Notes under the pieces: model-generated
Databases searched by the model: none
Told to the model about the DNA's origin: nothing
The model's input: the letters and a program-made list of their open reading frames with translations, nothing else
Assembly: GCA_007844125.1 (NCBI GenBank)
Contig: CM017561.1
Span: 61,165,756-61,229,755, forward strand
Source: Sinonovacula constricta
Taxonomy: Eukaryota; Mollusca; Bivalvia; Cardiida; Solecurtidae
Direction: 5' to 3'
DNA length: 64,000 nt
Part shown: piece after piece, positions 1-15,093 of the stretch
How positions within the stretch are numbered: the stretch's first letter is position 1
Layout of the letters: every line of letters begins with the position of its first letter
Made by a program: the position numbers and the translations under genes

Positions 1-149
1 GAATTCGAAGTACACATATCAACAAGATTTGCTGAATTATTAATACATTCTGAAGCGTTTTCTCGTTTATTTTTCAACATTGACGCTATATATTTTCTGT
101 TTACATGTCTTTAACGTATTTTTGTTTTGCTTTTAAATTGTTTTAAATA

Positions 150-345
150 CGGGGTGTACATCGCAGCGACCAATTTTGATCTGCAGCCCCCAGCTATTTT
201 GAGAAGGATGACCCAAGACAAACGTCAGTGTAGAACCAGCGACGCACCGCACGTCAGCTGAAAACCTCCCCACATTAGGTCCTTCAACCCGAACGGGACT
301 CTAACCCACGCGGCGACTCTACCACAACGGACCACGGGCGCTCGC
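150..345 (-). mobile_element. tRNA-headed SINE, family B, reversed
   Basis: On the minus strand: a tRNA-like head with AGAGTCCCGTTCGGG, a middle with TAATGTGGGGAGG and CTGGTTCTAC, and the tail GGTCGCTGCGATGTAC. The order matches the copy at 18285-18495. Confidence 0.6.
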
Positions 346-389
346 ATTTAACGTTTGTATATTTTTTTATATTTTATATATTATAACTA

Positions 390-637
390 CGACTCCTACC
401 ACTACTACCGACATCCATCATCTTCTCCTCATCAACATCCTCCTCTTCCTCGTCCTTCTCCTCCCCGTCGTCGTTGTCGGAGCCGTCACAGCCCCCGATC
501 ATCATCACCTTCACCATCATCATCATCATCATCATCATCATCATAATCATCATCATCATCATCACCAATACCAATACAACCAACAGCACCACCGTCATAG
601 TCCTCCTTCTTCTCCTCCTTTTCATCATAATCATCAC

Positions 638-673
<36 letters not shown>

Positions 674-935
674 TCATCATCATCACCAACATCAACACCA
701 CGACCACCGTCATAGTCCTCCTTCTTCTCCTCCTTATTATCATTATCATCACCATCATCATCATCACCAACACCAATACAACTAACAGCACCACCGTCAT
801 AGTCCTCCTTCTTCTCCTCCTTATTATCATTATCATCACCATCATCATCATCATCACCAACATCAATACAACTAACAGCACCACCGTCATAGTCCTCCTT
901 CTTCTCCTCCTTATTAACATTATCATCACCATCAT

Positions 936-967
<32 letters not shown>

Positions 968-1110
968 TCAACATCATCATCATTCACCATCATCACCAAC
1001 ATCAACACCACGACCACCGTCATAGTCCTCCTTCTCCTCCGTTTAACCATCATCATCAACGTTACCGGCGACGGCATCAACATCATTGTCGGTTTCATCG
1101 ACTCGTCCTC
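390..1110. repeat. Compound ATC/TCC microsatellite with an ~88-bp higher-order unit
   Basis: CAT/ATC triplets alternate with a conserved block CACCGTCATAGTCCTCC at 589, 705, 793, 882 and 1014. The open frames seen here are low-complexity and not genes. Confidence 0.9.
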
Positions 1111-1159
1111 ATCGTGGTCACGCCCCGTTGTAATAATCGCAATTGTCGTTGAGCATCAT

Positions 1160-4100
1160 CATCACAGAGCTAACATATGGTATATATAAGCTTGGATATT
1201 TGGCTGTCAAATGCTTTAAATTGCAATATAACAGGAAATTTGACCATTTTTAAAAATACCTCTTTAAAAATGGAAATTCGTTTACATTCGAACCTGCATG
1301 GACCACACATCAATAGAACAAGTTCATTTATGCTAGAAAGACTAACGATTGTTACATAAGAGCATGCCTTCCATCGTCTAGTATATGACCTTGTGACGGT
1401 CGCATTTTAGGAAACTACTGACTTCACTGAGCACTAGGCCTACGTCACTCGTTGATAGCATGATTTCTTTCAAATGATATTGATTTGTAGACGCTCTAGT
1501 AAATTCTGAAATATTGTTAATGGATTTATCAACTGGTATCCTTCAGGAATATTGTATTATAAATGGAACTGTTTTCTTGTTTTACTTGAGACCTGAGCAA
1601 GATCTTACAAAATAAAAGGACGATCAGTGGATACAACAGGAGTTTTAACAAAGGAGCAGTGTGGAGATATTCATTAAGATAACAGCTAGTGTTGTTTTTT
1701 TATTTACAGTGATAATATGGCCACCTCCGGACATTTGCGGATTATTTTGAATTTGAAAAAGGGCTAAGAGAACTATTTTATTAAGAATTGGATCGGCTTA
1801 GACTTTACCTGATATACATGATTTATTTGTTTGTTAAATATTTGTCATGTAATTTTGTTATTTGTTTGTTTAATAAAAAATATTGTGTTGTACAGCTTGT
1901 TGTTAGCTTTTACTTTTTGTTGCACCATTGATCGTAACAAAAGTGGGGCCATCGTCCGAAAATAGACTAAAAATGATGAAGTCTTTGTTGAATGCGGTTC
2001 TTACAGCCACGAGCATGTTGTTCCTGGCAGTGCATTGTGCACAATATACACCAGAAATCTGATAACAGCTGATTAATAGTGATATTACAATTCTAGACAT
2101 TGCAAAAACAAAACATCAACAACAAACAAACAAAACAATGAATGAGTAAATAAATAAAAACACCTAAAACAAACTCAGGAAGCGGGACGTTTGAGCTCTG
2201 CAAAACCGGTTAAAGCACCCCATTCGGTCTTACATGCCGACTGGCCGTTCCAAGACGGTAAATGTTTGGTATGCTGTACATAGATTTGTTTAATGACCCG
2301 TCGCAGATTTGTTTTAACTTTTACATTTGGCTTGCAGTCTGTAAACGTCATAATTAATAGTCATACTATCTAACAAAAGTGATAGGGGAGGTTGTTGTGC
2401 CAGTAGTCAGTAGAAACATTCTAGACCGCTAAGGCATCTTGCTTTAATAAACGAAGCTTTTATTTATAAAACGAGCATTTCTAAACTAGAAACATTTTAA
2501 TATTAAGTATCATTCGACTTATAAATAAATTGACGGAAAATCTCAGACATTGTAAATGTCAGTTTTATTCGGACCTGACTCGTATATGCAAACATCTTAA
2601 GCTGACCCTTAAGCGATTTCTATTGTTCGTGTTGTATTTGTGGCAATCGAAATAAAAAAATAAATTGACAAAAGTTAAATTTCAACCGAATCTAGCAGAA
2701 CCCAGCATTTATCAAAAACACTATCGTATATGTACATGTATCTAAATAAATCGGGAAGTGTCGCGTATTATATAAGATATTCTACGAATCCTGAAAGCAA
2801 TCAATGTTGCCGGAATTACATAGGGAGTCAATGACGATAGCATTTTTCAAAAGTTACCGCCGTGTTTACATTGAACGAAAATACAAAACGGTAATAGTCA
2901 AAGAAATTCCAATAGGATATCAATACACACTTGCTAACAGTTTTGGTTTGGGAATTTTTGAAACAGCACCCATCCACCTTGTGTATATATAATTTAACAT
3001 TGTCATTAATTGTTGGGTTTTATTGAAATGAAAATACGGATTTAATCCTAATAGAGGATAACTATGATTTAAGAATTATTAATTGTTTGACATATTGTTT
3101 GACTTATATCAAATGGCATTATACACAACTCAGGGCAGATACTTTACAAAGCAAAAAATATCATACTACAGAGCAAATGGAATTCGTGTAAAGGTAATAG
3201 AAGGTGAGCGTGGATACACATGCTTACTGTTTGGCATTGTCCATATTTATCTCACAGCCTATGGATTGCTTGGAAACAGATTTCAGTATGATTTAATTGA
3301 CCAATGACATACTGAAATCTGTACATATATTCAATTTTCTTTAAGGTTGTACTCAACAGTTTGCCTATATCGAATACATTAATGAAACCTTTGTCATGTT
3401 TCTGATAATTGGGGCATAATTTATGCATATACTTGTTTTAAAGACTAAATAAAGACAATTCTGAACGCCGCCTTTATTTTTAGACATTGCAATCATAAAA
3501 ATCGCTCTTAATGTTAATTCTTTCCATATCTACAGATCAGCACGAATGGGGTTTTCTGCTGAAATAGATAAAGTATTTTACAGTTATTCCATTGCTCAAT
3601 AACAACAAAGTGGTTATTTGAAATATTTTATTTAGTACACTGAACCTTCTTACACAAAGAAGAGAGATATTACTTAATTGTGAATTAATAGTTGTACATA
3701 CACAGTATCTTTGATTATTGTTGCAGTAATGACGTCACAGTATTTTGAATATCATTACATGTGTAAGTACAAAATTAGTTAAATATTTACATAAACACCA
3801 ATGTAATTGTTTTAACAGTTTATACAGCAAACAAATAGATGAATAAATTTTATGTACAATGTACCATTACCTCGAAAATCTCCCATTGATACGTGATAAA
3901 CAAAAACCAAAAAAAGATTATCTTTAGAGTAATGAACTGCCATTTTAAGAATATATTTATCCCTTTTGGATAATTGTCAAATTCAAGTTAAACAAATCTT
4001 CTGGCTAGGGTCAGAATTTTTTTTCATTGGTCTTAAGTTCAAACGTGTACAATACACGTCAGATATAATAACAAAGCTTGTGCTATAAAGCTGTGGATTC

Positions 4101-4958
4101 AGCCGCAGAATAATATCTATGCAAACCTTGCTAATGAAAAGTGAAATTTGTCAATATTGCTAACATTATATGTGGTATTAATTGCTACTGACAGTGTTCT
4201 TAAACATCCTTAGCATGCTTATACAAGGAAATGCAGGTACAGTTTTCATTCTTTTAGCGAACATACAAAACACGCAAATAAACGAAATTATTACGATATT
4301 CATCACAAAAAAAAAAAAACATGACTAAGTCAAAAAGGCCACACGGCCATTAAGTATTTAAAACGTGCGCAAAAATAACTTCTCATCATTTATGTCATGA
4401 TTTCGTGTAAAATGTAACACGTCTGGTCATACAATATGTTTACCATGTAAAAGACAAGGTAACACCATGACACCCACACGTAAGACAAAATGGGCATGAC
4501 GTTTTATCTCCCCCACCCACGCACACACATCCCCATTTGTTCATGTAATATTGACTTGGATAAAACAAACAATTATTCGTTTATGAAATCTCGTCTCGAA
4601 TCAAACAAATAATCTCGTTGTAGGGAAAGAACATCAAATACTCGAGTTTGTATCTCTTTATAGTCCTTCCTGCAACACTCGTGACACACACGGTTGCCTC
4701 ATCAAATCGTTACTTAACGTTTATATTCACCTTATATATATCCAGATACAGTCATTCTTTTGAATTTTTATCACTTTCTCTAAGTCGCATCTACATAGCC
4801 TCAGCAAAAGATCATTTGTAATGTCTTCACGATGAAGATTACAATCTATTTGTCCAGTTATCTAATCACGTTTCGTTGCATGTTTCGTTTAGATCCGGAG
4901 AAATGATACAATGACTTCTGGACATGTCATTTTGTGTCAACTCATCCCTTCACACCTG
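1160..4958. other. No gene seen (3' flank of SLC26)
   Basis: AT-rich sequence with short open frames only, apart from the MITE end at 3343. The part next to 4958 should contain the SLC26 3' UTR; I could not fix its polyadenylation site. Confidence 0.5.
3343..3420 (-). mobile_element. MITE-like terminus, copy 5
   Basis: AAGGTTGTACTCAACAGTTT and GCCTATATCGAATAC match the reversed end of the 46078 element. The rest of the element is not clear. Confidence 0.35.
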
Positions 4959-5342
4959 TCAGTTATCATTTAGCGGAATCAGTTCAAACTTCGCCACATC
5001 TTTTGAAGCTCCACTTCCATTGCCAATCGTCAGTATAGACTCTAATGGCACTGAACCCCATTTACGGCTTGAATTATTTGGATTATTTTCACCGTCGGGG
5101 CCGTTTAAATATTCCCTCTTAAACACCTTGAGTTGAGTATCATCAGGTGATGTGTCAAACCATTCCTCATCACTAGACCTATCACCGGCTCTGTCGTTAT
5201 CATCACCATCGTTGTCTTCGATGTCATCGTCAGAATCATCGTCACTTATCTGAGATCCATCCTCGCTAGTCTTGTCTTTGGCAGTTTCCGCAGAAGTCAT
5301 CTTCGTCATCAACCGAACATCTTCTACTTTGAATTGGTTTTT
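4959..5342 (-). CDS. SLC26 last exon: acidic Asp/Ser-rich C-terminal tail
   Basis: The terminal exon follows the STAS domain (acceptor TCTACAG) and encodes 127 residues plus TGA. The first part ends the STAS region ([14 protein letters not shown]). The middle is a low-complexity acidic stretch rich in D, E and S ([19 protein letters not shown]). The tail ends ELIPLNDN and shows no class I PDZ-binding motif, unlike several vertebrate SLC26 proteins. The acidic run resembles CK2 target sequence; that role is inference. Confidence 0.9.
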   Translation of the reverse strand, partial: KNQFKVEDVRLMTKMTSAETAKDKTSEDGSQISDDDSDDDIEDNDGDDNDRAGDRSSDEEWFDTSPDDTQLKVFKREYLNGPDGENNPNNSSRKWGSVPLESILTIGNGSGASKDVAKFELIPLNDN

Positions 5343-6121
5343 CTGTAGATTTTTGTAAAACAACATAACTGATTTGATCAAGTGAATATACTGACTAATT
5401 GGTCAAGGCATCAAATTACGTTTTTATATGCATTTTACGACTTATTATGCTAAAACAAGCAAATGGGAGAAAACAACTAACATAATTTCATTACTCGTAC
5501 ATTATTTAAATTCATTTGATACATATACAGTACTGCCAATTTTCGTCAAATAATATTGCCTCAAAATTATCAACAAACACTAGCATTCCTTCATTTGTTC
5601 TATGTAGCAACTAGATGTGGGTTAACACCTTTGGTCCTAATTTTTTCCTGTTTCCTAATTAACAAAGCCTTACGGCCTGAATCTAGACTTATAATGCATT
5701 TAAAAGGGCTATATAACACAAATAACCACACTGTCAATGTTATTTCAAGCTCAATTTACCTTAATTTCAGCATCCAGCAATTCTCGACCAATCACCACAG
5801 CCTCGTGGACGGTAAAGTACAGACAATTATAATCAACAGCCTTGTAGAAGTCAGCGTTTCGAAGCATGTTCCGAACATCGGCTACAAATGAAAGACAGAG
5901 AGTCGTAAGTCATCATCACTACAATCATCTTCATCATTCTCATCATCATCATCAACCTCATCACCCAAATCATTATCGTTATTTTTATCATTACATTCTC
6001 CTACGCGTTCCTTCGTTCATTGCAGTAATATAAACCCCTGTAACAAACATTCGGACATCGATTTTAAAAATTATTGACGTAATAAATATTATTAATATTA
6101 TAATTATGATTATATCTATGA

Positions 6122-6171
<50 letters not shown>

Positions 6172-6217
6172 ACTATTATTATTATTACTACTATCATTAC
6201 TTCTGCTACTATTACTG

Positions 6218-6293
<76 letters not shown>

Positions 6294-6331
6294 TTCTGCT
6301 ACTATTACTACTACTACTACTACTACTGCTG

Positions 6332-6392
<61 letters not shown>

Positions 6393-9300
6393 AACTACTA
6401 CTACTACTATAATTCTTTTACACAAATGTGTTATTGTGAGAAAATCTCCGTTTAAAAAAAAAACTCACGTTTACACCCAGCTATGAGCACCTTGATACCA
6501 ACTTCCTTGTAGTCAGTCACGATCTGAAATCAGGAATGAAAACTAGTAACACATCGGTGCAAATAATAAACTTCTGTGTGTTTACTTGTCTGTCGGCTAG
6601 TTTACAAAAATACCAAATGTCGAGAAGAAATCTGAAAGTGAATGAAATACCAACAACGCCTGTCAAATAAGTTATGTTACACCATTTGTTAAGTTTGCTT
6701 ATACATCGCTATCGAAAAAGATCATAACTCAATTAATATTATAATTAAATGTTTAAGTAAAAATTTAACGTTTGCTTTTTTTACAAATTCGTGTTTACTT
6801 ATGCCTAGGTCACAAATAAAACAGGCGCCGTCCGATTTAACGATTTTTACGGCTTCGGCGGTTTTCACAATCTCGCATACGCCGGACTATTTTAAATCGG
6901 ATAACTTTGCGTGGTCAAGAATGAAACGGTCGCCGGGCGACTTTTTTTACTTAATTGCTTTTACGGAAAGGATCGGGCAGTCTCCGTCCGATGTCCGGGC
7001 GGCACCTGTGCGATTCATAAGGTTTATAAGTTGATCGGACGGAAACCGCGAGAGCGCCGGGCGGTAAAGGCTTTATATTTTATGACATTTTTTATAAAAC
7101 AGTCAGTTGTTAATATACCAGCAAAGAAGGAAATTGCTAGAGGCAAGGGGAAGGCCAAGCAAATAGCCCGTGAGGCTGACACTGAGCCACCACAGGCCAG
7201 TAACGACGAGGTATTAGTAGGAGGAACTCGAATGGAAAAATAGCCGATTTCTTTAAGGTAAGGCCTTTCTTCTACAATCAGGATGGGCCTGACTATAAAA
7301 ACAAACAGAAGCGAAATACAGAACTTGCTGATGTTGCTCTTTTTCTTGGCCAGGGACACACGGGTATCATTTATTTGCCATTTAATTTACCCATTTTCAT
7401 TGATTAGGAATATAGAATTAATACGCAATTTCCGAGGCGTGCCTGACAGCATTAGTATATTTGTTATTCAATCACTCCTTCCCGGTGATGTTGTTCGAAT
7501 TATTAACAAATGATCAGTAAACATACATCTGTTGAGATAATTACAACAAATTGAAGCCGCACGGCTGCCGGGCGACAAAACGATGACATCGCTGGGGTAG
7601 CATAAAAATGGGACGGTATTTTTAATCCAAAACATTTGCCCGACCCCAAAACTACCGCCCAGGCGCTGTCCGGCGACCGGGCGGTCACCGTCGATGATTT
7701 TTTAAACTCACTGACCCCAAAATGTATCGTCCGGACGCCGTTAGCTTTTAGCTTCTTTTTTAGCTTTTAACGGACCCCGGCCGACATTGCGATTTCTTCA
7801 AAAACAGACGTCGCCCGGCGGATGTTTGTTGTTTGTGACTGAGGCATTATTCAAATCACTAACCATCTATTTTGGTTAAACCCTTGAACCTACCGTTGAA
7901 AGTTGTTTCACCGCCACTGTATCTATATAGTTGACGACAGAGAGGTCGATGATGAGTATTTTAATCGGAGGTTGCCACGCCTCAGAGAACCGTTGAAGGA
8001 TTAGTTTGTTCTCTGCTATTTTCTTTAGATTCTCTTCGTATGCATCAACTGGCCGAGGAGTAACGATCTCTATCGAGTGCCTCCGAGTACGACTTTGCAT
8101 CTTTTCCAACAGAAGAAAAACAACATTAATAAATTGATTTTGAAAAAAAATATTGTTATTTTTCTGTGTGAAATTGTGTGTAATCTTCTTAGTATATTTT
8201 TTTGGTTTAATAGGTTCATCTCTCAACTAGGATCAAAAACTAGGGATATCTAACATTGACTGATTTAGCTCTAGATAATCTATGTGTCATGCAGCGATGT
8301 AAGAAAAAAACAACCTAGATTGTGACGATTCTTGTGAAAATGAACTAAACTATGCTGTTGGTTACTAGAAAAGAAATTATCACAAAAAACTGCTACTTTT
8401 ACTGTTTATGGCCTCCCAGCCACCAGTGGAGCACGTTTTTGGCGCCGCTCCGGAGAGCGGTGCCTCTTATGGAATTATTTTTATAGAAATTATAGTGTAG
8501 CAGAAAATAACAGTTAATCGTAGGATTTCGGTTAAACCTTTATCAAAGAAAGGCATTGAGTATGAAGACGTTAACAATGCAGCTTGCAATTACAGAAATG
8601 ATGTGGTAGACAACAAGGAAGACAACAAGGAAGAAAGTAGAGATAGTCTAATTCCCATCCTCTCAGCAGAGTTGTCGTTCCTTAGTCCCACATATTTATT
8701 TAATACACCAAGAGTTTAAGACTGTCTAGCTCCCATGATAGTCATATTCTTGTTTAAAGTGTATGCTTTCTGATGCTCCTGGGATGTTGGACATCCGTGA
8801 TCTTGTGTGTGCTTATAAATGATAGCCCTATTTTATAATTACAGCCTATATGTGCCGATATATAAGTCAAGAGTTTACATTACCAGGTCCCGCTTCCTGG
8901 CGGCTGCCGCCATTTCCAGTTCTTCCTTCCTCCGCTGAAGCGTGTCATGCATGGCCTTGTGTTTCCTTTTCAATAATTTACGAGGGACCAGTCCAGTCTT
9001 TTTGTACAGTTTATCTCGGAAGTGCTCGGCATTGGCGAAGTAGATCGAAGTTTCAAACCGGAAGATTCTCATACCGTCAACGTCCTTGACCTGAAGGATA
9101 TCACGTTGTTATTTTACCAAATAAATAGTTATGTAAATTAATGCATTAGATACAAAGATACTAAAAGGGTTATATTTTTTATTTTCTGTATAGGTTATTA
9201 TGGTTTAATGGTATTAAGAAGATTTGCATGTAAAACCAAACGGACAACACCGACTGCCATAGCAACAGGCCCTTTATTTAACATCATTTTACAGAGCAGG

Positions 9301-12300
9301 ATATATTAAAATATAAAGGACTTTAAAGTGGAATTTTGAAGGAAAATATGATTCCGGAATTTAAGAAAGTCTTAAGGTGTATCCGGAAAACATTGCACGT
9401 AACAATGCACACCGAATTACCTTCGTAGATGTTCTGACATCCTGATAGGCTCCGCTTCCGGGCAACTGGCCCAACTCACTCATCTGCGGTCTGTATAAGA
9501 TAGGTATTACACTTGATAGAGACAAAAGTACATGTCAACAACCTGGTCCCAGAGTTACACAATTGTCATCTTGTCCGTTGATCTGTTTGATTTTTGTTGA
9601 CTGTTTTTGTTTAATCTTGCCGACACAATTTTGATAATATATTGGCGACATCCAGCTAATTAATTGGGGCAAGACCCCAGACGTATTTCTGGATAGATCT
9701 CCCGGCGCTCGTCATTGGACGCCATTTACAAGCATCAAGATATTAATGTAAAAAAGAAAAAAAAAAGAAAATGTAAGAAGTTGATTCACTCCGTTCAAAT
9801 CAATAATGACATAACCAAAAGAAACACAGAAAGAGCAACTAAACTGTGATAATATTTTAATTCTTTTCTTGATAATGTCTTCATTAGAACATATTACTAC
9901 AAGTTCATTTATTTTTGTCGAACAATTTAACCAAAAAACACGTGTACAACGAGGCATTAAACGAATCAAATAAACTAGAATGCCAACAAGTACCAATAAA
10001 TAGTATAGAGACTTACTTTTGCGAGTGTCTGAGAACAAAGTAGAGGGAGAAGACGATGCCGATGAGAAGGCCGAGAGCGACGTCAAGGACTACAACTGCT
10101 GTGAATGTCACCAGCCAGACAGCCTTTGGGAAATAGAAAAAACATGTATATATATATATTTATGACCGACAATTACTGCAAGGCAATCGGAACTCCATGT
10201 TCAATATCGTTGTAATTGATGTGGCTTTCACTTTCAGATGTATTTGCGTCTTTCTTTAAATAGCGTACCTTCATTTAAGCATGCATTTAAGCATGCAGAT
10301 ATTGTCTGCTGTATTAGATATACAAACATTACATTTTGTAAGCCCTGTTTCAACGCGATCAAACAGGTTTTTTCTGCTTCATTGGTATAATTGCTGATTT
10401 TGGACGACGCTATATTATAAATCAAATATTTTCTAAACACACAGTACGTGTGTATTATTGTAACAAGAGGAAATTAATGTAACGATTAGAAATTTGTAAC
10501 AAGTGGCACCGGTTTATTTTTCGATTCAACAATAAGAACAGATGTCAAAAACAAATGTATAATAAAAAATAATAATAATAAAGTTTACAAGTTTGAAAGA
10601 TTACATACAAGATCCACAGGGGCCAGAATCTGATAATGTACATTTTCTATTTTATTTATCGATACTTTTGTCAAAAGGATACAATTAATGGAGAATTTAC
10701 TCTTAATTTCGTGTTTTTTTTTTGTGTGTCTTAAATATTAATGCATTTCAGAATACTGTAAATAAATACCCGATCATCAGTTACAGCGCCATTTGACCCA
10801 GACACCTATTTATAAAAAACCGGATTTTATAATCATAGCCATTATTGATCCGTGAGCCCTTTTTGTTTGCGGCGCTGTGCTAATTTTAAATATTTATTGA
10901 CAAAGCTGAAATACCGACAAATAATGGCGTTTAGAATAATAAATGGAGTTTTATTGACTATGATATGTGATACTGGATACGTTCACATCGATCAGGAATG
11001 GCCTATTTGGATCGGATGTACTATGTCCACACATCCTCAGTTCTGATGGTGTCAATTACACGACCTATAATATTCATTGGGTCAACATTTGTTTGATTAA
11101 CTTTTGTTTGTCATTTATGCTAAAAGTCATCTTCAATGTTATTGAGGGACTAAAGTGGAATATTCAGTGTTGTTTTTATAAGTACTTTCAATCGAAGAGT
11201 TGCCGTTGGGCAGTTAAGTGAACTGCTCGAATATGTATAAAGCACAACGATAATTAGTGTACATATGAAAGGACCCGGTTATCTACATGTAGATCGAATA
11301 AAAATCTTTTGAACTTATTAGCGTTTGGTTGGCTTTAAAATTAGTTTGTTTTTATCAGTTTTTAATTCGGTTAAATTATTGTTTATGATACGAAAACACA
11401 AATCATTCGTATGCCGCAAACATTTGAGGGAATTCCGCGCCCAGACACATTATCGTGAAGCCAGATCAACTACTCTGGGAACTTTCTCAGTGAACTGATT
11501 AAATGCAAGAAAGCTATACCAATATCAGTTTGGTATGTATTGGTCAAGGTTCGAGCCCGTGGCCTAAAACTGACGGGTCGCCAGTTTACCTTCGGTGCCA
11601 GAACGGCTAGTGTTGAACGTTTTAGAAGAGACCAACATAAGCGCTGCTTACTTCATATAAGAAAACTTTCCACGTAAATCCAATCATATACTTAAATTGT
11701 CGCACATAGAATTGACTTTTCTATTTATTAAAGAGAAAATAGATAGACATTATGTGAAAAAGAAACTTATCTTCATTGTAAAAAAGCAACACTTGAAAGT
11801 TACGCATTCAAATATTTATTTCTTTAAACACCTATGTGCTAAAGAAATTATGCACATTGAAAGAATATTTGACACAAATGGTGAGGGAGTGTTATCCGAC
11901 AGCCAACGTCTCGGTCTAGCTGATCTTTATCTACAATATTTGTCTATGGCTGAACAATTCTTGCTGACAAGATTAATAACTATACCTCGGAATCCTCCAT
12001 TCCAACTCATGTCCATTAACCATGGTATGTTTCCTGACACCTTATACACCTTTAGCATCAATTAAATGACAATTATCTACCAACCACTTTATATTTTATG
12101 TTAAACTTTCACTTTAATTAATCGTAACACACGTATATTCCGTATTTTATTCCAAATAAAAGAAATTTCAAATGTCTTGCCACCTTTTTCAGATAATTAA
12201 CGATACTTTTATAACGAGCCTGCAAAAAATATTCGCTAGTTTGTGTTATACAAAATGGTAGCAAAATCCATTGACTGAAATAGCCTTAGCAAGTTACGTG

Positions 12301-13328
12301 TATATATGCACAATTTCCAATTATCTAAACATTAACAATGTTGTATATGAAAGTCAATTTTATAACAAAGGGTATGCCATTGAGCACCATCGAAACACAA
12401 CGCGACCTGTGCCACTTAATAAAATATATACTTAAAGGGGCGGTTAATTTGTGTTCAATTTATATTTTCTATTAAATTTATAAAAATAAAAGTGCCTTCA
12501 TAGTCTCTTCACTATATAAGTTATCCTAACAGATACTACAATCTTGGAAAGTGCCATTATTTGCCATTCATACATTTATAAACATCTAATTTATTCTTGT
12601 AAATTATTTACATTGTAATATATTAAAGCTTATATTAAACCTTTTACACAAAGAGGCGACGCCACACCCCCATACATAACAACAAATTAATAACTTATTT
12701 TAAGACCCTTATTTGTGATATGCTGCATTCGGTTGCAAAATTGGGAAAACAACAGTTTATTATCAAACGTTTACTAGCATACATAATCCCGACATTGTCA
12801 CAAATACCTGCATAAAGCTATATCAAAATAAGTGTTTAGCAATATACTAAGTAAAAGAAGTCAAAAAAAATAATCGACAAAATCATATTTTTAAACGTCC
12901 ATTTTCGTTTTTTGTAATTTTTAATCACTTCAACAAATTTATTTATAAAAACAAGTTATCTTAAAATTTCGAAAAATTACAGTAGTACTCCTTTAAAACT
13001 TGAGGATAAGCTCCCAAGGGAGTTAACCCAAGCGAGGCATTTCGTCGAGCTACTGTGCTTAACTTGTTAATTATTTATGTCTAAAATGGTTGAATGGGTA
13101 GCATAGTGACACCCAACCTACCGTCATAAAAGAACTATATGCGGCTAATTATTTAACTTCATTATTTTCCGTTCTTACTCAAGTGTCCATTGATTTAAAT
13201 ATGTAATCAATAATATTTTAGATTCTATGGCTACAAAGAGCATACGAACATGACATACCGTATGACAATCTTACTAACTGTAGAATCATAGAAGTGTGTG
13301 TTAATTTCATGTCAACCATTCACAGTCA

Positions 13329-13406
<78 letters not shown>

Positions 13407-13475
13407 GATCATTCTGTCTGTGTGTGTGTGTGTATGCGTGTCTGTGTGTGTGTCTGTGTGTGTATGTGTGTGTGT

Positions 13476-13554
<79 letters not shown>

Positions 13555-14866
13555 CCTCGTAAAGACGTTTTGGAATGTTCGGATGCCGGATGATTTGTGC
13601 ATTAATAATGATAACAAGTAGAAAAAGATCCCGAAGGACCTCTAGATTAACACACAATCAAATCGCAAGCCCGCTGAAAGACCTCACCAAATATTTTTTT
13701 ATCTTGAATGAGACTCGTGCCAATATATATATGATTTTATATACACACATATATATATTGGCACATGATACTTACGAAATCCTTCTTGGACAGTCGCCAT
13801 AGCCGCCCCAGATCGCCAAACTGAAGAAACATGCCCTTCAGCGTCACGATAACGATACACGCCAAGATACACTAAAAGAGAAATCCAATAAAGACTGTTA
13901 GTTTAATTAGACTCATATTCCGACGATAATGTAGTCACATCCTTCAGGGACAGGTCTATGATATTACTGTAGAAGAGGGTTGATTCTTGTTCACAGTTAC
14001 GTAATGCATATTGAGAATATTAAAGAATATAACGACATTGAATAAGCGTTTGAAAACCGTGCAAATCGTTCGCTATATAAGAGAGAACTATAAAAATACA
14101 TTTGGACCTATTATTATCATTTATTTTTATAATATATAAATTCATATGCATTTTTTCGTATGCTCTGTTAATATAAGGGCCGGAAAAGGCCGGCGCTATC
14201 CCCGTCTTAATCCGCAACTCTATTTACACAGTACTAATTTTGAATAAAACACATTTTCTTGGACAGGCGAATACTGTCGTGAATGATACACAATAATTGT
14301 TAGAATTTTAATATCCATCAAAGTCATTTAAACGTAATGTTTTAGAATGTTTGTCTTCGGGTAAATGTAACCAAAATTTTATTGCGCTAATAATTGCAAC
14401 CGACTATATTACAAAAAGACCCAGTCAATTTCTTTGACAATCAAAAGTGTTTATAGACCCATCTGTGGTATAAAAGGGAGGTAATCGCTGAGGTGTGGTG
14501 GATGACCTTCGTCTAAACATTGATGACTCAAGGAGTTTTACTCATGACGAGCATAATGGACACAACAAAACAACATCATACCTCAGGCAGGGATTCAAAC
14601 ATCGGTCCAATGTAAAGCAACACGACCAGGACCACAAGAGCCGAGAAGATACCAGTTAGCTGAAATATAATACATAATTAATATGGAAATATTTTATAAA
14701 ATAATAAATTATAAAAATTGTATAACAAAAGATTCAGTATTTATCTAAATGAAAACCTAAATGGTATTAGAATATCAACAAATATAATAATATCTTAATC
14801 AATTATCGATAGGGGTCCAATATTATTTAAATTATTTTTATTGTTGTTGTTATTATAATAATAATA

Positions 14867-14925
<59 letters not shown>

Positions 14926-15004
14926 CATCATCATCATCATCATTATCATCATAATTATTATTATCATCATCATCATCATCATTATCATCATAATTATTAT
15001 TATT

Positions 15005-15045
<41 letters not shown>

Positions 15046-15059
15046 TATTATTATTATCA

Positions 15060-15093
<34 letters not shown>

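Noticed and set aside
355..1098. Several overlapping long open frames on both strands
   Set aside because: All are translations of ATC/TCC triplet repeats (poly-M, poly-I, poly-D) with no domain or splice context.
5991..6486. Open frames of poly-V, poly-T and poly-I
   Set aside because: They are produced by the ATT/ACT microsatellite.
8500..8720. Open plus-strand stretch without a start codon (contains [20 protein letters not shown])
   Set aside because: No recognisable family and no splice support; left as possible transposon debris.
13294..13657. Cys/Val-rich and Thr/His-rich open frames
   Set aside because: They are products of TCTG and TG repeats.
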